Positions 1 to 8,006 of a stretch of 25,592 nucleotides of DNA are shown here, in pieces; position 1 is the stretch's first letter; each line of letters opens with the position of its first letter. Source of the DNA: Prevotellaceae bacterium UBA1743 (GTDB lineage Bacteria > Bacteroidota > Bacteroidia > Bacteroidales > Bacteroidaceae); contig DCHV01000044.1 of the NCBI GenBank assembly GCA_002314945.1, positions 314 to 25,905 on the forward strand, written 5' to 3'. Below the pieces are notes generated by a model. That model saw nothing but the letters and a program-made list of their open reading frames with translations. It was not told where the DNA came from and did not search any database. The position numbers and the translations under genes were made by a program.

Positions 1-50
1 GACCCTCTGCTTGTAAGGCAGATGCTCTGAACCAGCTGAGCTAAACGCCC
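1..50 (-). tRNA. tRNA-Val (anticodon TAC), 5' part only
   Basis: Read on the minus strand, the gene begins at base 50 with acceptor strand GGGCGTT, followed by a normal D-arm. The anticodon stem TCTGC/GCAGA (22-18 and 10-6) closes a seven-base loop CTTACAA whose anticodon is TAC (bases 15-13), which reads valine GTA codons. The window edge cuts the gene in the variable region, so the T-arm and 3' acceptor strand lie outside. A Bacteroidetes promoter sits about 55 bases upstream. The isotype call rests on the visible anticodon. Confidence 0.93.
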
Positions 51-104
51 GGTGCGCATCACTGAGTCACTCTCTCTTGAGCTATCATTTCCGTTTTGCG
101 AGTG

Positions 105-135
105 CAAAGGTACGTCTTTTCTACATATCAGCAAA
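105..135 (-). promoter_or_regulatory. Promoter for tRNA-Val
   Basis: On the minus strand TACCTTTG (112-105) matches the Bacteroidetes -7 consensus TAnnTTTG. A TTTG (135-132) lies exactly 19 bases upstream as the -33 element. Transcription would start near base 98, leaving a leader of about 48 bases before the tRNA. This is one of the two best promoters in the window because both elements and their spacing fit. Confidence 0.75.
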
Positions 136-310
136 ACATCTGCGGTTTTTTTTTCACTCCAAACTCAAAATATTTATTTCACCTTATAATAAATAGCACG
201 CCCAAGTGTCTGCTACGAAAATTTCCACCATACTTTCTCAGCATTTTGCATATAGGAAGAAAAATATTCGCGCGTCTCAAGAGAAATTTTCCTATGTACA
301 CTGAAAACCG

Positions 311-389
311 TGTAACTACAAGACAAAAATCATGTAGTTACAAGAAAAAATCTGTGTAGTTACAAGAAATTTTCCGTGTAACTACAAGA
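311..389. repeat. Four-unit 22-base periodic repeat array of TGTARYTACAAGA units
   Basis: Four 13-base units start at 311, 333, 355 and 377, exactly 22 bases apart. Units 1 and 4 read TGTAACTACAAGA; units 2 and 3 read TGTAGTTACAAGA. The first ten bases of the two versions are reverse complements of each other. Units 1-2 and units 3-4 can therefore each fold into a 10-base-pair hairpin with a 12-base loop. The nine-base spacers are A/T-rich and only loosely alike. The array ends about 40 bases upstream of the -7 element of the HU-like gene. Its function is unknown; a protein-binding array or a genome-dispersed intergenic repeat are both possible. Confidence 0.9.
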
Positions 390-428
390 TTTTCGTTCCG
401 TCGTGAGAAATTTCTCTAAAAAAGTGCG

Positions 429-436
429 TATATTTG
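429..436 (+). promoter_or_regulatory. -7 promoter element of the HU-like gene
   Basis: TATATTTG matches TAnnTTTG and lies 32 bases before the ATG at 469. I see no clear TTTG at the expected -33 distance. The 22-base repeat array lies just upstream. Confidence 0.55.
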
Positions 437-468
437 CAACGAAGAACAAGAAAATCTGAAAAAGTATT

Positions 469-918
469 ATGGGAGAAGCAAAAGGAAAACTGGTAGCAAA
501 GTCTTGTCTGACCACTATCAAAGTGGGCGAGCACAAGGGAGAGGACATGTATGTAATGAAGATGCATCACGGCACCACAATCGATGCCGATTCACTCATC
601 AGGCGTGCAAGCAAGTGCGGGATTCCCGAAGCAGCATTAATCGGTGCATGCGTTGCACTCAAAGAAGCCATCATGGCAGCAACCCTGAATGGTCACACGG
701 TGGAAATCCCTGGTATCGGCTTCATTCGTGCAGAACTGAGAGCCAAGGCGCAAACGGATCCGAACATGGTTTCGATGGATGACATCATCCGACGAAAATT
801 CGCCTTCATTCCCAGCAAGGAAATGAAAGAAGGATTAAACACTGCGGATTTGGAAATCGCATGCTACGACAAGAACGGTAAGGTCGTGCGCAAGTCGGCC
901 AAGGAAGTGAAGAAATAG
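469..918 (+). CDS. HU-family (HU-HIG-like) DNA-binding protein
   Basis: This 149-residue protein has the layout of the Bacteroidetes HU-like DNA-binding families. An N-terminal strand region (about 1-35) is followed by helices with IDADSLIRRASKCGIPEAAL (about 37-56). The core motif NGHTVEIPGIGFIRAEL (about 73-90) is the HU beta-arm entry, followed by FIPSKEMKEGLNTADLEIA, the segment seen after the arm in the HU-HIG type. HU proteins bend and compact DNA; the longer members in this phylum are poorly characterised. The basic C-terminus (KVVRKSAKEVKK) may contact DNA. The ATG at 469 is chosen because it follows a TAnnTTTG promoter at a suitable distance and gives the complete fold. It appears to be a single-gene unit. 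The repeat array upstream makes local regulation by DNA architecture conceivable, but that is inference. Confidence 0.8.
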   Translation: MGEAKGKLVAKSCLTTIKVGEHKGEDMYVMKMHHGTTIDADSLIRRASKCGIPEAALIGACVALKEAIMAATLNGHTVEIPGIGFIRAELRAKAQTDPNMVSMDDIIRRKFAFIPSKEMKEGLNTADLEIACYDKNGKVVRKSAKEVKK

Positions 919-1258
919 CAACAACAAAAAGATAACTTGATACGATTTGATACAACCACTTCGCTATGCTGGAAGTACTTACAGCTTGTACCTCTCTTGC
1001 CAAGGCAGGAATTGACGAGTGTGCCAATTCCAAGACACAAAAAACGTCCATAACGTAAAAAAACACCGAAAGTTGCTATAGTCTCATATTATATTTGCAA
1101 TTTTGCCATGTCGTTCAATGGTTTGCTGTTTCCTATTTCGCAGCACAAAACCATGTAAAATTGTTGATATGGTAATATCCTCAGTAACTTTTTATTGCTT
1201 AGGAAATTATAAAAATAATTATTAATAAAAATGCTACGGAATTAAAGTAAAAGAAATT
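919..1258. other. Intergenic region before the C10 protease gene
   Basis: No gene is supported. There is a 7-base-pair inverted repeat GGAATTG/CAATTCC (1008-1014 and 1025-1031) without a following T-run, so it is not a convincing terminator. A 30-codon frame (966-1058) overlaps this inverted repeat and has no recognisable features. A -7 element lies at 1090-1097, and the 160 bases after it form a long A/T-rich leader. Confidence 0.6.
1090..1097 (+). promoter_or_regulatory. -7 promoter element, probably for the C10 protease
   Basis: TATATTTG fits TAnnTTTG, followed by CAATTTTG. No -33 TTTG lies at the expected distance. If used, it gives an unusually long untranslated leader of roughly 155 bases before the ATG at 1259. 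Confidence 0.45.
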
Positions 1259-3466
1259 ATGAAGAAAGTATTTTTAGCCGTTGTCATGATTATTTTGGCA
1301 CTAACAAAAACTGCCGCACGCCAGTTAACTCCGGAAGAGGCACTCTGTAGATTACAGACAGCATCAGAGGTAAAGGGTATGATGGAATCCAAGACAAAGG
1401 ATACCAGCAAATACAATCTCGCTTACTCATCTCAAAAGAACGGGCTCAACACTTACTACGCCTTCAACGGAGTCACCGATGGAGGTTTCATAATACTCAG
1501 TGCTGACGATTGTCTGCCTGCCATACTCATGATCTCTGACGAAGGAGAGACGTTCGATATCAACAAGATACCAGACAACATGAAGTGGTGGCTTTCACAG
1601 TACGACGAAACCATTGTCAGATGTGTGAATGAGGGTACTCAGAGGACCACACAGACCGAATACGAGTCCATTACCCCTTTGCTTGGTGGCACCCAATGGA
1701 CAGAGCTTGAACCATACAACAACTTCTGTCCGTCCTATAACGGTATTAAGGCACCAACGGGATGCGTAGCTACAGCCATGGCGCAAGTTATGCGCAAGTG
1801 GCAATATCCAAAAACAGGCATTGGCAAGAAGAAGTACGACTACACCTTCACATGGTCAGATAATTCCACTATCTATGAGATAGCTGCCTGTGACTCCACC
1901 GATTTCAGTGCTCACACATACGACTGGAGCAATATGCTCGACACGTACCAAGGAGGATACACCCAGGAAGAGGCGGATGCTGTTGCCACACTGATGCACG
2001 ACTGTGGTGTCGCCGCAAGCATGAGATATAGTAGTGACAGTTCCGGTACTACTGGTTCAAATTTCCTCTCTGGCATGGTTGACTATTTCGGTTACGATGC
2101 CTCTGCATCCTTGTTGCCGAGATTATTCTTCACCGATGAGGAGTGGGAGGAGAAGGTGTATGACGAGTTGGCGGCAGGACGCCCCGTACTCTATAGTGGT
2201 ATCGCGGATGGGACAGAAGGGCATATGTTCGTCTGCGACGGATATCGTGAAGGCCGATATCACATAAATTGGGGATGGGGAGAAATGTTCAACGGATATG
2301 TACTTCTCACCTCATCCTCTCCCGAGGAACCGCCATTGTCTTGTAAAGACTCAAACGGCAGAATCTATGGCTCGTACTATAGTGGACAAGCAGCCTGCTT
2401 CGGCCTTAAGCCGGATGCAGGAGGAACCATCAACGAAGATAATAAAATGTTGTGCAGGGGACAGTACTTCGTGGGCGAAATTAATACGGACACTTGGACA
2501 TTAGATAAAAAAACAGATTTTACACGCGACCAAACTATGGAAATAGTAGGAAATTTCTACAACGCATGTTACCGTGAACGCTGCTATGCTTTTGGCGCCA
2601 AGGCTTCGAACGGCAAAAACACCTTCTACATGAATTCGTATCTATCATTTGACCTCAATCCTACAGAATCATATTTCGGATACAGTGTATCATTGACTGA
2701 CATTCTCACGCCTGGCGAATACACGATAACGCCTATCTTCAAAGATCTGACTGCTGGAGACACCGAATGGAAAGAGATGACGATGTCTTCAGCCATTAAC
2801 AAGCCTACTGTTACCATTCTCGAATTCACTTCTGCCAACCAACCATACCTTAAAATTATCGAGAAACCAGTCATTTCAACAGCTGGAGGTCCCATGACTC
2901 CAGACAATCAAGTTTACATGAAGAACGGGGCCATTGATTTGTCAATTAGTCTGACAGTAAACGCATTAAATGACTTGGGCTATGCCGAGTATTATCTAAA
3001 CAACCAGAAACATAGCGAGCCACATTACCTCTATGCCTACATACAAGATTCTGACACATATGAGGAGATAGCCGTCATGCATTGCGAATGTGGTGCCATA
3101 CCATCAGGAGCTACCAGGACTTTCGTTCTTTCGTCATCTGACGATGATTATGAATCGATCAACCTGTTTGAAGTTGGGAAACAGTACTGCATAACCTTCA
3201 CCGAAGCATACCGAATCGTTCTCCCAAATACAAACTACACAGAAGAGACGTTGCCTGATTATATATGGCAATACCTACCCGACACCCAATATCAGACGAT
3301 GACGTTCACAGTAGTGGAAAGCAATCCCACTGACATCAAGAACATTTCTGACGGCAACGACACCGCAAATGGCACTAACATGCCAAGAAAGTTACTCAAA
3401 AATGGCAGATTCATAATCTCACATAATGGCAAGGAGTACTCGGCAGATGGCATGAGGATAAAATAG
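1259..3466 (+). CDS. Secreted C10 family (streptopain/SpeB-like) cysteine protease
   Basis: This 735-residue protein starts with a signal peptide (about 1-20). A propeptide of the C10 type (about 21-130) contains GGFIILSADDCLPAIL. The peptidase domain shows oxyanion Gln146 in GGTQW, nucleophile Cys169 in APTGCVATAMAQVM, catalytic His322 in EGHMFVCDGY, and Asn337 with the Trp-rich HINWGWG motif. All catalytic residues are present, so an active, self-processing protease is expected. Residues about 360-700 form a large extra region of probable beta structure with no motif I recognise. The end (KLLKNGRFIISHNGKEYSA... to the terminus) resembles a short tail motif, KxLxNGxxxIxxxGKxYxxxG, frequent on exported Bacteroidales proteins and possibly a type IX sorting signal. 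The gene stands alone, with its own candidate promoter at 1090. C10 enzymes from related bacteria degrade host or dietary proteins; the substrate here is unknown. Confidence 0.87.
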   Translation: MKKVFLAVVMIILALTKTAARQLTPEEALCRLQTASEVKGMMESKTKDTSKYNLAYSSQKNGLNTYYAFNGVTDGGFIILSADDCLPAILMISDEGETFDINKIPDNMKWWLSQYDETIVRCVNEGTQRTTQTEYESITPLLGGTQWTELEPYNNFCPSYNGIKAPTGCVATAMAQVMRKWQYPKTGIGKKKYDYTFTWSDNSTIYEIAACDSTDFSAHTYDWSNMLDTYQGGYTQEEADAVATLMHDCGVAASMRYSSDSSGTTGSNFLSGMVDYFGYDASASLLPRLFFTDEEWEEKVYDELAAGRPVLYSGIADGTEGHMFVCDGYREGRYHINWGWGEMFNGYVLLTSSSPEEPPLSCKDSNGRIYGSYYSGQAACFGLKPDAGGTINEDNKMLCRGQYFVGEINTDTWTLDKKTDFTRDQTMEIVGNFYNACYRERCYAFGAKASNGKNTFYMNSYLSFDLNPTESYFGYSVSLTDILTPGEYTITPIFKDLTAGDTEWKEMTMSSAINKPTVTILEFTSANQPYLKIIEKPVISTAGGPMTPDNQVYMKNGAIDLSISLTVNALNDLGYAEYYLNNQKHSEPHYLYAYIQDSDTYEEIAVMHCECGAIPSGATRTFVLSSSDDDYESINLFEVGKQYCITFTEAYRIVLPNTNYTEETLPDYIWQYLPDTQYQTMTFTVVESNPTDIKNISDGNDTANGTNMPRKLLKNGRFIISHNGKEYSADGMRIK

Positions 3467-3739
3467 CAAAACTTTCTCATCTTCTAAGATGGTGTAAGAT
3501 TGTTTGCCTGAAAACCAAAAGCGACAAACGACTTAGGCTATTTCTAGACGCAAAATTGAAAAATTGACAAGTTCCTGTAGTACTGAATATCTTCATCTGT
3601 GAAAATGAAGTATTGACTGCGAAGTGAACGCTTTCTCACCACATGGCAGTTTTTTTTACCATCAAATATGCGGAAATAGGCAGATTTTCCGTACTTTTGT
3701 GCATTAATAAAATATCATTATACATTTAGGACTGAAAAT
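3467..3739. other. Intergenic region between the protease gene and purL
   Basis: Just after the protease stop there is a small dyad, CATCTT/AAGATG (3478-3491), with only a weak T-rich tail; it may act as a poor terminator. The far end carries the purL promoter with an inverted repeat. I see no gene here. Confidence 0.5.
3671..3699 (+). promoter_or_regulatory. purL promoter with abutting inverted repeat
   Basis: TACTTTTG (3692-3699) fits the -7 consensus and lies 40 bases before the purL ATG. Immediately upstream, in the promoter spacer, CGGAAA (3671-3676) and TTTCCG (3686-3691) form a 6-base inverted repeat with a 9-base spacer. That position would suit an operator for a dimeric regulator of purine genes, but no regulator is identified. 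No good -33 TTTG is visible. Confidence 0.5.
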
Positions 3740-6700
3740 ATGGTTATCACATTCTTCAAGACAAAGGGAGGGAGCATCATCGCCACTGCTTGCGACCACG
3801 CTCTCACACCCGCTGAAATAGAAAAATTATGCTGGCTCTATGGCGAGGCTGCCGTAGAAGAAAGCGAAAAGATGGACGGATATTTCGTAGGCCCCCGCCG
3901 CGAGATGATTACTCCATGGAGTACCAATGCCGTGGAGATTACCCAGAACATGGCAATCGAGGGCATCCAGCGCATCGAGGAATATTTTCCCGTAAGTGGC
4001 AAGGATGCCGAATACGATCCCATGCTCCAGCGCATGTACGAGGGTTTGAATCAAGACATCTTCACTATCGATATGAAGCCTGCCGCTATCCAGTACATTC
4101 AGAATCTGGAGGAATACAACGAGCAGGAGGGTTTGGCCCTTTCCCCTGAGGAAATCGAATACTTGCACGAGGTGGAAAAGCAGTTGGGACGCAATCTGAC
4201 AGATAGTGAAGTGTTCGGCTTTGCCCAGATTAACAGCGAGCATTGCCGCCACAAGATCTTCGGTGGCCAGTTCATCATCGACGGACAGGAGATGGAGTCA
4301 TCCCTTTTCCGGATGATCAAGAAGACCACGCAGGAGAATCCTCATCAAATCATTTCGGCTTACAAAGACAATGTAGCCTTTGCACAAGGTCCCGTAGTGG
4401 AGCAGTTCGCCCCCCAGGATCATAGCACAAGCGATTATTTCATCATCCGCGACATAGAGAGCGTGATCAGCATCAAGGCGGAGACACACAACTTCCCCAC
4501 CACTGTGGAACCCTTCAACGGAGCCTCCACAGGCACTGGCGGTGAGATTCGCGATCGTATGGGAGGAGGCGTAGGCAGTTGGCCTATCGCTGGTACTGCC
4601 GTATATATGACCAGTTATCCCCGTACCGAGGAAGACCGCGAGTGGGAACAGATCCTGCCTGTCAGAGAATGGCTCTACCAGACTCCCGAGCAGATCCTCA
4701 TCAAGGCCAGCAATGGTGCCAGCGACTTCGGAAACAAATTCGGTCAGCCGCTCATCTGCGGTTCGGTTCTCACCTTCGAGCATCAGGAAGAAGGACAGGA
4801 AAGTCCCAAGTACGCCTACGACAAGGTTATCATGTTGGCTGGTGGCGTGGGTTACGGCACGAAGCGCGACTGTCTGAAAGGCACGCCTCAGAAGGGCAAC
4901 AAGATTGTCGTGGTAGGTGGTGACAACTACCGCATCGGTTTGGGCGGTGGTAGCGTTTCCTCGGTGGAGACAGGTCGCTACAGCAGCGGCATCGAGTTGA
5001 ATGCCGTACAACGTGCCAACCCCGAGATGCAGAAACGCGCCAACAACCTGGTGCGCGCCCTATGCGAGGAGGAAGTGAATCCCGTAGTGAGCATCCACGA
5101 CCATGGTAGCGCAGGTCATGTAAACTGTCTGAGCGAGCTCGTAGAAGAATGCGGAGGCCTCATCGACATGACCAAACTTCCTATTGGCGACCAGACCCTC
5201 TCTGCCAAGGAAATCATAGCCAACGAAAGTCAGGAGCGAATGGGATTGCTCATCGACGAGAAACATATCGACCATGTACGCAAGATAGCCGAGCGTGAGC
5301 GCGCTCCGCTGTACGTAGTGGGAGAAACGACGGGCGATGCTCACTTTGCCTTTGAACAGGGCGATGGTGTGCGTCCCTTCGATTTACAAGTAAGCCAGAT
5401 GTTTGGTCATAGCCCCAAGACCATCATGCGCGACAACACCGTGGCACGCGAATATGCCAATGTAGCATACGACCAGAAAGATCTCAACGAGAAGGTGGCA
5501 CGTGTGCTTCAGTTGGAGGCTGTAGCATGCAAGGACTGGTTGACAAACAAGGTGGACCGCTCCGTCACGGGCAAGGTGGCACGTCAGCAATGCCAGGGTG
5601 AACTACAACTCCCCCTGTCCGACTGTGGCGTGGTAGCCCTCGACTACCGTGGCCAGAAAGGTATTGCCACAGCCCTGGGTCATGCGCCTCAGGCAGCCTT
5701 GGCCAATCCTGCAGCAGGCTCTGTCCTCTCCGTGGCAGAATCCCTGACCAACATCGTATGGGCTCCCTTGGAAGAGGGGCTTGATAGCGTAAGTCTGAGT
5801 GCAAACTGGATGTGGCCTTGCCGCGCTCAGGAGGGTGAAGACGCACGCCTCTACACTGCCGTAAAAGCTTTGTCCGATTTCTGCTGCGAACTGCAGATCA
5901 ACGTGCCCACAGGCAAGGACAGCCTCTCCATGACTCAGAAATATCCCAATGGTGAGAAGATTATTTCTCCGGGTACTGTCATCGTGACGAGTGGTGGACA
6001 AGTAAGTGATATTCGCAAAGTGGTAAGCCCCGTGATCCAGAACGTGCCTTCCACCCTCTATCATATTGATTTCTCCTTCGACGAACTGCGCTTAGGAGGC
6101 TCTGCCTTTGCACAAAGTCAGAACAAGGTGGGCAGCGATGTGCCTACTGTCAAGGATAGCGAATACTTCCGCGATGCCTTCAACGCCATTCAGGAACTCA
6201 TCACAAAGGGACTCATCCTCTCTGGACACGACATCAGCGCAGGCGGTCTCATCACCACCCTTCTGGAGATGACCTTTGCCAACACCGAGGGCGGTCTCGA
6301 GATCAACCTCGACAAGATGAAGTGCGACGACATGGTGAAGTTGCTCTTTGCCGAGAATCCTGGCGTAGTCATCCAGGTGGCAGACAAGAACCGCAGCGAG
6401 GTAAAGAAACTGCTCGAAGATGCTGGTGTAGGTTACATCAACTTAGGTAAGCCTTGCGAAGAACGTCATATCCTCGTAGCAAAGGGCGGCATTGAATATC
6501 AGTTCGGTATCGACTACCTGCGCGACGTATGGTATAGCAGCAGTTATCTGCTGGATCGCAAACAGAGTTTCAACGGCAAAGCCAAGGAACGCTTCGAGAA
6601 CTACAAGCAGCAACCCATCGAATGGAATATGAAGTCTGACTTCACAGGCAAACTGAGCCAGTACGGACTCAACCCGGATCGTCGCGAGAAGAGTGGTGTA

Positions 6701-7459
6701 CGTGCAGCCATCATCCGCGAAAAGGGCACCAACGGCGAGCGCGAAATGGCCTATATGCTGTACTTGGCTGGGTTCGACGTGAAGGATGTTATGATGACTG
6801 ACTTGATTTCCGGACGCGAGACACTGGACGAGGTCAATTTCATCGTATTCTGTGGCGGTTTCAGCAACAGCGATGTATTGGGCAGCGCCAAGGGATGGGC
6901 TGGAGCCTTCCTCTACAATCCCAAGGCCAAGGAAGCATTGGATCGCTTCTATGCACGCCCCGACACCCTCTCCCTCGGTGTCTGCAACGGATGCCAGTTG
7001 ATGGTGGAATTAGGATTGGTAGGACGCAGCAACGATACAGAAGGTGAAAAGCCTCGTATGCTGCACAACGATAGCCACAAGTTCGAGAGCAACTTCCTCG
7101 GCGTGACGGTACAGACGAATCGTTCCGTTTTGATGGGAAGCCTGAGCGGAAGTCGCCTGGGCATCTGGGTGGCTCACGGAGAAGGTAAATTCTATCTGCC
7201 TGGAGGCGAAGACAACTACAACGTGGTCCTGAAATACAGTTACGAGGGTTATCCCGCCAATCCAAATGGCAGTGACTATGCAACAGCAGGTATCTGCAGT
7301 GCAGATGGCCGTCATCTGGCTATGATGCCTCACTTGGAGCGTGCCTACTTCCCCTGGCAATGCGGCTACTATCCCGCAGAACGCAGGGACAAGGATCTGG
7401 TGACACCCTGGATTGAGGCTTTCGTGAATGCACGCAAGTGGGTAGAGGCCCAGAAGTAA
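3740..7459 (+). CDS. purL: Phosphoribosylformylglycinamidine synthase (FGAM synthase), large single-chain form
   Basis: PurL converts formylglycinamide ribonucleotide, ATP and glutamine to FGAM in the fourth step of purine synthesis, in the cytoplasm. At 1239 residues it is the long fused type (synthase plus glutaminase), close to the usual 1200-1300. Visible synthase motifs include SEHCRHKIFGG, the IKAETHNFPTTVEPFNGAST region, GGGVGSWPIAGT and GLGGGSVSSVETG, with a second AIRS-like half around 640-960. The class I glutamine amidotransferase domain begins near residue 986. It has nucleophile Cys1082 in LGVCNGCQL and the His1198/Glu1200 pair in PHLERAYFPWQ, so it is complete. The ATG follows a -7 element by 40 bases. 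The two chromate-transporter genes follow only 7 bases after the stop, so they are probably co-transcribed. Confidence 0.97.
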   Translation: MVITFFKTKGGSIIATACDHALTPAEIEKLCWLYGEAAVEESEKMDGYFVGPRREMITPWSTNAVEITQNMAIEGIQRIEEYFPVSGKDAEYDPMLQRMYEGLNQDIFTIDMKPAAIQYIQNLEEYNEQEGLALSPEEIEYLHEVEKQLGRNLTDSEVFGFAQINSEHCRHKIFGGQFIIDGQEMESSLFRMIKKTTQENPHQIISAYKDNVAFAQGPVVEQFAPQDHSTSDYFIIRDIESVISIKAETHNFPTTVEPFNGASTGTGGEIRDRMGGGVGSWPIAGTAVYMTSYPRTEEDREWEQILPVREWLYQTPEQILIKASNGASDFGNKFGQPLICGSVLTFEHQEEGQESPKYAYDKVIMLAGGVGYGTKRDCLKGTPQKGNKIVVVGGDNYRIGLGGGSVSSVETGRYSSGIELNAVQRANPEMQKRANNLVRALCEEEVNPVVSIHDHGSAGHVNCLSELVEECGGLIDMTKLPIGDQTLSAKEIIANESQERMGLLIDEKHIDHVRKIAERERAPLYVVGETTGDAHFAFEQGDGVRPFDLQVSQMFGHSPKTIMRDNTVAREYANVAYDQKDLNEKVARVLQLEAVACKDWLTNKVDRSVTGKVARQQCQGELQLPLSDCGVVALDYRGQKGIATALGHAPQAALANPAAGSVLSVAESLTNIVWAPLEEGLDSVSLSANWMWPCRAQEGEDARLYTAVKALSDFCCELQINVPTGKDSLSMTQKYPNGEKIISPGTVIVTSGGQVSDIRKVVSPVIQNVPSTLYHIDFSFDELRLGGSAFAQSQNKVGSDVPTVKDSEYFRDAFNAIQELITKGLILSGHDISAGGLITTLLEMTFANTEGGLEINLDKMKCDDMVKLLFAENPGVVIQVADKNRSEVKKLLEDAGVGYINLGKPCEERHILVAKGGIEYQFGIDYLRDVWYSSSYLLDRKQSFNGKAKERFENYKQQPIEWNMKSDFTGKLSQYGLNPDRREKSGVRAAIIREKGTNGEREMAYMLYLAGFDVKDVMMTDLISGRETLDEVNFIVFCGGFSNSDVLGSAKGWAGAFLYNPKAKEALDRFYARPDTLSLGVCNGCQLMVELGLVGRSNDTEGEKPRMLHNDSHKFESNFLGVTVQTNRSVLMGSLSGSRLGIWVAHGEGKFYLPGGEDNYNVVLKYSYEGYPANPNGSDYATAGICSADGRHLAMMPHLERAYFPWQCGYYPAERRDKDLVTPWIEAFVNARKWVEAQK

Positions 7460-7466
7460 GCGTCGT

Positions 7467-7991
7467 ATGCTACAGTTGTTTCTGACATTCCTGTATATCG
7501 GACTCTTCACCATAGGAGGGGGATATGCCATGATCCCCCTCATCCAGAAGAAAGTGGTCGATGAAAGGAAGTGGCTGAACGAGCAGGAACTGACCGACCT
7601 GATTGCTGTGGCACAGAGCAGCCCTGGTGTCTTTGCCGTCAACTTAGGAGTGTTAATTGGATATAGGTTGCGCCGTATTCCAGGAGCCTTGATGAGCGCC
7701 ATCGGCGTATGCCTCCCCTCCTTTGTCATCATACTGGCAATCGCCCTACTCTGCCGCACTTATCAAGATAATGTATGGGTAAGACGTGCATTCCAAGGGC
7801 TTAGGCCTGCTGTAGTGGCAATGATAGCTGTACCTGTGCTGAACATAGCACGCACAACGGGCATCAACCGACACAACGTATGGATTCCCATCGTGGCCGC
7901 CTTAGCCATTTGGCTGGTTCACGTCAGTCCTGTCTATGTCATCCTCATCGCAGGAGTAGGTGGTTATGCATACGGTATGTACATCAAATAA
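7467..7991 (+). CDS. Chromate transporter (CHR family), first half-size subunit
   Basis: A 174-residue membrane protein with the CHR-domain hallmarks: an N-terminal FTIGGGYAMIP motif, WLNEQELTDLIAVAQSSPG around 36-54, a GYRLRRIPGAL loop, LPSF, and FQGLRPAVV near 108-116. Several hydrophobic segments fill the rest. Short CHR proteins are encoded in adjacent pairs whose two halves together replace one long ChrA transporter; the next gene is the partner. The family is named for chromate efflux, but many members in anaerobes probably carry another oxyanion. The gene begins 7 bases after the purL stop with no clear Shine-Dalgarno sequence. The name chrA is often applied to such genes, but the substrate is not shown here. 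Confidence 0.9.
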   Translation: MLQLFLTFLYIGLFTIGGGYAMIPLIQKKVVDERKWLNEQELTDLIAVAQSSPGVFAVNLGVLIGYRLRRIPGALMSAIGVCLPSFVIILAIALLCRTYQDNVWVRRAFQGLRPAVVAMIAVPVLNIARTTGINRHNVWIPIVAALAIWLVHVSPVYVILIAGVGGYAYGMYIK

Positions 7992-7998
7992 AGGAGGT
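7991..7998 (+). promoter_or_regulatory. Strong Shine-Dalgarno sequence before the second CHR gene
   Basis: AAGGAGGT, overlapping the last base of the preceding stop codon, lies 8 bases before the ATG at 8007. It is nearly full complementarity to the 16S anti-SD, which is unusual in this phylum, where most genes (including the others here) lack one. It supports the start chosen for the second subunit. Confidence 0.6.
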
Positions 7999-8006
7999 AG
8001 CAGAAT

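Larger units (their letters stand above)
51..468. other. Gene-poor region between tRNA-Val and the HU-like gene
   Basis: No convincing coding region is visible. The stretch holds the tRNA promoter on the minus strand (105-135), an A/T-rich middle part, the 22-base-period repeat array (311-389) and the plus-strand promoter at 429-436. The ten-mer GAAATTTTCC occurs twice (283-292 and 366-375). An 87-codon open frame at 96-359 runs through the repeats and has low-complexity composition, so I do not call it. Confidence 0.7.

Noticed and set aside
96..359. 87-codon open frame
   Set aside because: It covers A/T-rich sequence and the repeat array, has no recognisable protein features and lacks a promoter.
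311..389. CRISPR-like regular spacing of four repeats
   Set aside because: Units are only 13 bases with 9-base A/T-rich spacers that are partly alike, unit versions alternate in orientation, and no cas gene is present.
966..1058. 30-codon frame after the HU-like gene
   Set aside because: Considered because small peptides are often encoded near HU-like genes in this phylum, but there is no hydrophobic or conserved pattern and no start context.
3827..4252. 141-codon open frame opposite purL
   Set aside because: Antisense shadow of the purL N-terminal region.
4298..5011. 237-codon open frame opposite purL
   Set aside because: It lies wholly antisense to a conserved enzyme and its composition mirrors purL codons; no domain is recognisable.
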